Below, in pieces: positions 7,884 through 9,927 of a stretch of 9,927 nucleotides of DNA (the stretch's first letter is position 1; each line of letters starts with the position of its first letter). The notes below the pieces were generated by a model. It saw nothing but the letters and a program-made list of their open reading frames with translations, searched no databases and had not been told where the DNA came from. This stretch comes from Thermoproteota archaeon (GTDB lineage Archaea > Korarchaeota > Korarchaeia > B14-G2): positions 1-9,927 of the forward strand of contig QMWA01000051.1 of the NCBI GenBank assembly GCA_003661385.1, read 5' to 3'. The position numbers and the translations under genes are program-made.

Positions 7884-8058
7884 TCAGCTGTCCTCCGCAC
7901 CTCTGATGCATGTGACCTCTAGAGACAGGTCTACTGGCTTAGCTGAGTGGGTTAAGGTACCCCATGCTCACGACACCTGGGTTCAGCTTCACGTAGTCTA
8001 GTAGGTTCTCTGGTGTTATGCCTCCTGAAACCTCAATCTTAGCTCTCCCCCTTACTGA
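7884..8058 (-). pseudogene. nadC: C-terminal remnant of quinolinate phosphoribosyltransferase NadC, frameshifted
   Basis: NadC makes nicotinate mononucleotide from quinolinate and PRPP. The minus strand here encodes RGRAKIEVSGGITPENLL, then DYVKLNPGVVSMGY, the family's phosphate-binding end of the barrel. After that, one extra base in CTTAACC (plus 7951-7957) shifts the frame and gives a stop (7939-7941). Dropping one base restores LTHSAKPVDLSLEVTCIRGA and a stop at 7884, exactly the family's C-terminus (the LTHS motif). Upstream, the same frame reaches a stop near 8079, and no NadC-like sequence is visible further right, so about four fifths of the gene is missing. It is either a decayed fragment or a contig artefact at a junction. 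Confidence 0.8.
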
Positions 8059-8075
8059 GGCACCTCGCAGGGAGG

Positions 8076-8083
8076 CTTATAAG
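8076..8083 (-). promoter_or_regulatory. TATA-like palindrome CTTATAAG facing the nadC remnant
   Basis: This is a perfect 8-bp palindrome in an otherwise GC-rich setting. On the minus strand the predicted transcript start is near 8054, next to a GGGGGAG ribosome-site-like sequence. No proper gene follows, only the nadC fragment, so this could be a promoter left without its gene. Confidence 0.35.
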
Positions 8084-8117
8084 TTCGTACCGATTTTAAC
8101 GCCTTCAAGCGTGGAGG

Positions 8118-9455
8118 CTAGGGTATGGTTACCTCGAAGGGCCAGGGCGTCTTTAGGTACTCCTCGACAATTCTGCATGGTATTGAGAGAACGAAGGCCC
8201 AGCCACCTAGGCTTCGACTCCACATCCCCTTCCTCGTGACCCTTATCTGGTTGGCCCCTCTTTCGAGGTGGCCTAGGAGCTGGCCTATCCTTAGGGCCAT
8301 GCTATAGCCGCTTCTTTTCATAAGTGCGTCAAAGGGCTCGCCGAACTCCTTTTCGAAATCGCTTATCTTTAGCTTCAAGGCGCTTAGCCTCTCTGACACC
8401 CACCTCACGGCCCTCTCCTCCTTACTCACAATTCTTCCCCCGGCCACTGGGAGCCTGCCCCTCCCCACTGCCCTAACGTACTCCCTGCTCGAGCATGTGT
8501 TTATGTATTCGTAGCCCCCAGTGAAGCTCATTGCACCGCACCCAAAGCCTATCAGGGGACCAACCATCTCGAGCTCAACTGTGCTATACTCCCCTTTCCC
8601 CCGCCCAAACGAGTAGTATCGGAGCGGATGGTATCCCTCCTCGCCTAAAACATCAATGCAGGCATAGTACATTCGCTTGAACTCCTTCATGCCCGGCTGC
8701 TTGGGGACCCTTCCGCTTCTCATGAGCTCATGCATGCGGGTATATGGGGGGACTAGAAGCGGGTAGCACGTGATTTGGTCCACGCCCTGCTCGGCAGCCA
8801 GCCTTAGGTCGTGAGCCCACTCTTCAGCCGTCTGGTTTGGTATCATGTACATCATGTCGATGTTTATGAGGGCGAAGCCGGCGTCCTTGCAGTTTTCTAT
8901 GGCCTCTAGGGAGTCTTCGATGCTATGCCTTCTCCCAAGCATCCTTAGGTTTGGTTTGAAGAAGGATTGGACTCCTATGCTTACCTCCCTTACCCCAGCC
9001 TCTATCAGCAATGCGACCTTATCTTCGGTTAAGTCTTCGGGGTTTGCCTCTATTCCGAAGCTACATCCCTTCGAGACATTGAAGTTTTCGCCTATCGTTT
9101 CGATGACCTCAGCCCACTCCCTTCCTATCAGGCTAGGAGTCCCACCTCCTGCATGTACATCGACCACCTTTAGGTCTAAGTCGCTGAGAAGCTCACCTAC
9201 CATCCTTATCTCGGCTTTTAAGGCTGAGACATAGGCTTCGATCTTCCCCTTGCCCGCAATCTCCCTTACATACGGGCATGCGGGGCATAAGCCCCGACAA
9301 AAGGGGAAATGTATGTAGATTCCAATCTCCTTGCCGATAAATGTGTCATGTATGTGGCTTCTTAGGGCCTCCTCTCCCTCCCTACGGAAGGTTGCAGTAA
9401 AGACCTTCTTTATCCGCCCACCGATCCTGCCTAAGCCTTGGAGGTCAAGGATCAT
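8118..9455 (-). CDS. HemN/HemW-like radical SAM protein
   Basis: This is a radical SAM enzyme of the coproporphyrinogen oxidase-like group, about 445 residues. Numbered from the ATG at 9455: iron-sulfur cysteines C53, C57 and C60 in FCRGLCPAC, HAGGGTPSL (101-109), GIEANPED (134-141), GVQSF (161-165), DMMYMIPNQT (200-209) and the HemW-type GFGCGAMSF (303-311), then a winged-helix-like end. The aromatic residue usual between the last two cysteines is alanine here. The ATG at 9455 is preferred to the GTG at 9488: it has GGAGG seven bases upstream, and the TATA-like box at 9490-9497 predicts a transcript start near 9468. It is divergent from feoA. The role (haem synthesis, haem transfer or haem breakdown) cannot be settled from sequence. 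Confidence 0.9.
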   Translation of the reverse strand: MILDLQGLGRIGGRIKKVFTATFRREGEEALRSHIHDTFIGKEIGIYIHFPFCRGLCPACPYVREIAGKGKIEAYVSALKAEIRMVGELLSDLDLKVVDVHAGGGTPSLIGREWAEVIETIGENFNVSKGCSFGIEANPEDLTEDKVALLIEAGVREVSIGVQSFFKPNLRMLGRRHSIEDSLEAIENCKDAGFALINIDMMYMIPNQTAEEWAHDLRLAAEQGVDQITCYPLLVPPYTRMHELMRSGRVPKQPGMKEFKRMYYACIDVLGEEGYHPLRYYSFGRGKGEYSTVELEMVGPLIGFGCGAMSFTGGYEYINTCSSREYVRAVGRGRLPVAGGRIVSKEERAVRWVSERLSALKLKISDFEKEFGEPFDALMKRSGYSMALRIGQLLGHLERGANQIRVTRKGMWSRSLGGWAFVLSIPCRIVEEYLKTPWPFEVTIP

Positions 9456-9489
9456 GCGTGATCCTCCGATGGTAAGGTGGGTGCCCACG

Positions 9490-9497
9490 AAATAAAA
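9490..9497 (-). promoter_or_regulatory. TATA-like box of the radical SAM gene
   Basis: The minus strand reads TTTTATTT. The expected transcript start near 9468 lies about 13 bases before the preferred ATG, which supports the shorter protein. Confidence 0.5.
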
Positions 9498-9526
9498 GTG
9501 TTATCATTGCATCACATGGTAACACT
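9497..9526. promoter_or_regulatory. 30-bp inverted repeat, putative operator of the radical SAM gene
   Basis: The arms AGTGTTATCAT (9497-9507) and ATGGTAACACT (9516-9526) match at 10 of 11 positions around an 8-base spacer. The repeat abuts the upstream side of the radical SAM TATA box, where a regulator would affect TFB/TBP binding. Confidence 0.5.
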
Positions 9527-9570
9527 ATTCCGCCCCGCCAGAGCTTGGAGCTCGATCTCCGCGCGCCATA

Positions 9571-9581
9571 TTTTTAAATAA
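9571..9581 (+). promoter_or_regulatory. TATA box of feoA
   Basis: The sequence TTTTTAAATAA sits in a sharply A/T-rich patch after a GC-rich stretch. Transcription should begin near 9600-9603, which is downstream of the ATG at 9588 and raises doubt about that start. Confidence 0.6.
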
Positions 9582-9602
9582 TTTTAGATGACCCTAAAAT
9601 TA
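9579..9602. promoter_or_regulatory. 24-bp perfect palindrome over the feoA promoter, putative metal-regulator operator
   Basis: The arms TAATTTTAG (9579-9587) and CTAAAATTA (9594-9602) are exact inverse complements around a 6-base spacer. It runs from the TATA box to the predicted transcript start. TTAG/CTAA half-sites recall DtxR/MntR/SirR-type operators; the assignment to that family is inference. Confidence 0.55.
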
Positions 9603-9869
9603 GGGTTTAGCTTGCCTAAAAGTGGACGGGAGGTTCCACTAAGCAGCCTCGAGCCTGGGCAGAAGGGCATAGTCGTCCGTGTGGCTGGGCCACCCGATCT
9701 TAGAAGGCGGTTGATGGATATGGGGCTCGTTGGGGGCACGGAGGTTGTCGTAGTGCGTAAGGCTCCTCTAGCTGATCCCATCGAATACGAGGTTCGAGGC
9801 TACAACCTGAGCCTGCGTAGGAGGGAGGCAGATCTAGTCTATGTCACACCTGTTTATGGAGGGCGGTGA
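9588..9869 (+). CDS. feoA: FeoA-like small SH3-domain protein of ferrous iron transport
   Basis: FeoA is a small cytosolic SH3-like protein that assists the FeoB iron transporter. The 93 residues contain the family core: PLSSLEPGQKGIVVRV (17-32), the LRRRLMDMGLVGGTEV (38-53) segment, RKAPLADPIEYEVRGYNLSLRRREA (57-81, with the family's G-Y/N-L-S-L-R) and a final VYV strand. The ATG at 9588 gives a 16-residue extension and lies in the palindrome. A TTG at 9612 would give 85 residues starting PKSGREV, the usual FeoA length, and fits the TATA box better, so the shorter form is a serious alternative. Divergent from the radical SAM gene and followed closely by another reading frame. Confidence 0.9.
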   Translation: MTLKLGFSLPKSGREVPLSSLEPGQKGIVVRVAGPPDLRRRLMDMGLVGGTEVVVVRKAPLADPIEYEVRGYNLSLRRREADLVYVTPVYGGR

Positions 9870-9872
9870 GGT

Positions 9873-9927
9873 TTGCTAATCCCTATGGCGATGCTTCCTG
9901 AGGGTAAGGAAGCCGTGATAGTTGATG
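9873..9927 (+). CDS. Start of next gene, probably FeoB (partial)
   Basis: Only 18 codons are visible. Frame-checking leaves one open frame, from TTG at 9873 (or ATG at 9885 or 9891): LIPMAMLPEGKEAVIVD. GGAGGG (9858-9863) lies nine bases before the TTG. Assignment to FeoB rests on position after feoA; the G1 GTPase loop would come just beyond the edge, so it is unproven. Confidence 0.4.
   Translation, partial: MLIPMAMLPEGKEAVIVD

Noticed and set aside
7726-7911. 61-residue minus-strand frame after hisD
   Set aside because: It runs through the end of the nadC remnant in another frame, and has no motif or ribosome site.
7713-8117. tRNA gene after hisD
   Set aside because: No T-arm-like GGTTCRA, no acceptor-stem pairing; only short hairpins.
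8018-8239. 73-residue plus-strand frame over the junction and the end of the radical SAM gene
   Set aside because: It is antisense to the radical SAM gene for half its length and matches nothing; its beginning is the complement of the nadC tail.
1-9927. CRISPR arrays, insertion sequences or att sites
   Set aside because: No regularly spaced repeats, transposase motifs, or flanking direct repeats were found, including at the 8040-8085 junction.

Overview
The window looks archaeal. Genes carry A/T-rich TATA-like boxes roughly 25 bases before the predicted transcription starts, there are strong GGAGG-type ribosome sites, many starts are GTG or TTG, and the adjacent genes overlap tightly. The His protein set (long-form HisG, short monofunctional HisB, HisA and HisF with clear half-barrel motifs) and the abundance of Arg AGG/AGA, Glu and Ala codons suggest a thermophilic member of the Thermoproteota/TACK lineages. 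That lineage is an inference; nothing here fixes a species.

Bases 1-6075 (minus strand) hold a histidine biosynthesis operon read right to left: hisG, hisC, a HAD phosphatase, hisB, hisH, hisA, hisF and hisI, with hisI cut by the left edge. Genes overlap by a few bases or are separated by at most 11. hisD is transcribed divergently (6417-7712, plus). Together the genes cover every histidine step except hisE (phosphoribosyl-ATP pyrophosphatase), which may lie beyond the left edge or be fused to hisI. The HAD protein between hisC and hisB is the obvious candidate for histinol-phosphate phosphatase, i.e. histidinol-phosphatase. The 341-base region between hisG and hisD holds a good TATA box for a leaderless hisD, a weaker one that would give hisG a leader of about 225 bases, and a GC-rich hairpin in that leader.

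Bases 7713-8117 hold no intact gene. They contain the C-terminal end of a quinolinate phosphoribosyltransferase (nadC, minus strand) that is frameshifted and lacks its N-terminal part. Just beyond it the base usage changes: CTAG is about three times more frequent than chance to the left and about at chance to the right. This marks a junction near 8040-8085, either a real rearrangement or transfer boundary or an assembly chimera.

Bases 8118-9927 look like an iron/haem-related locus: a HemN/HemW-like radical SAM protein (minus), divergent from feoA (plus) and the first codons of a following gene, probably feoB. The short space between the radical SAM gene and feoA contains two separate palindromes, one at each promoter, which look like operators for metal- or haem-responsive regulators.
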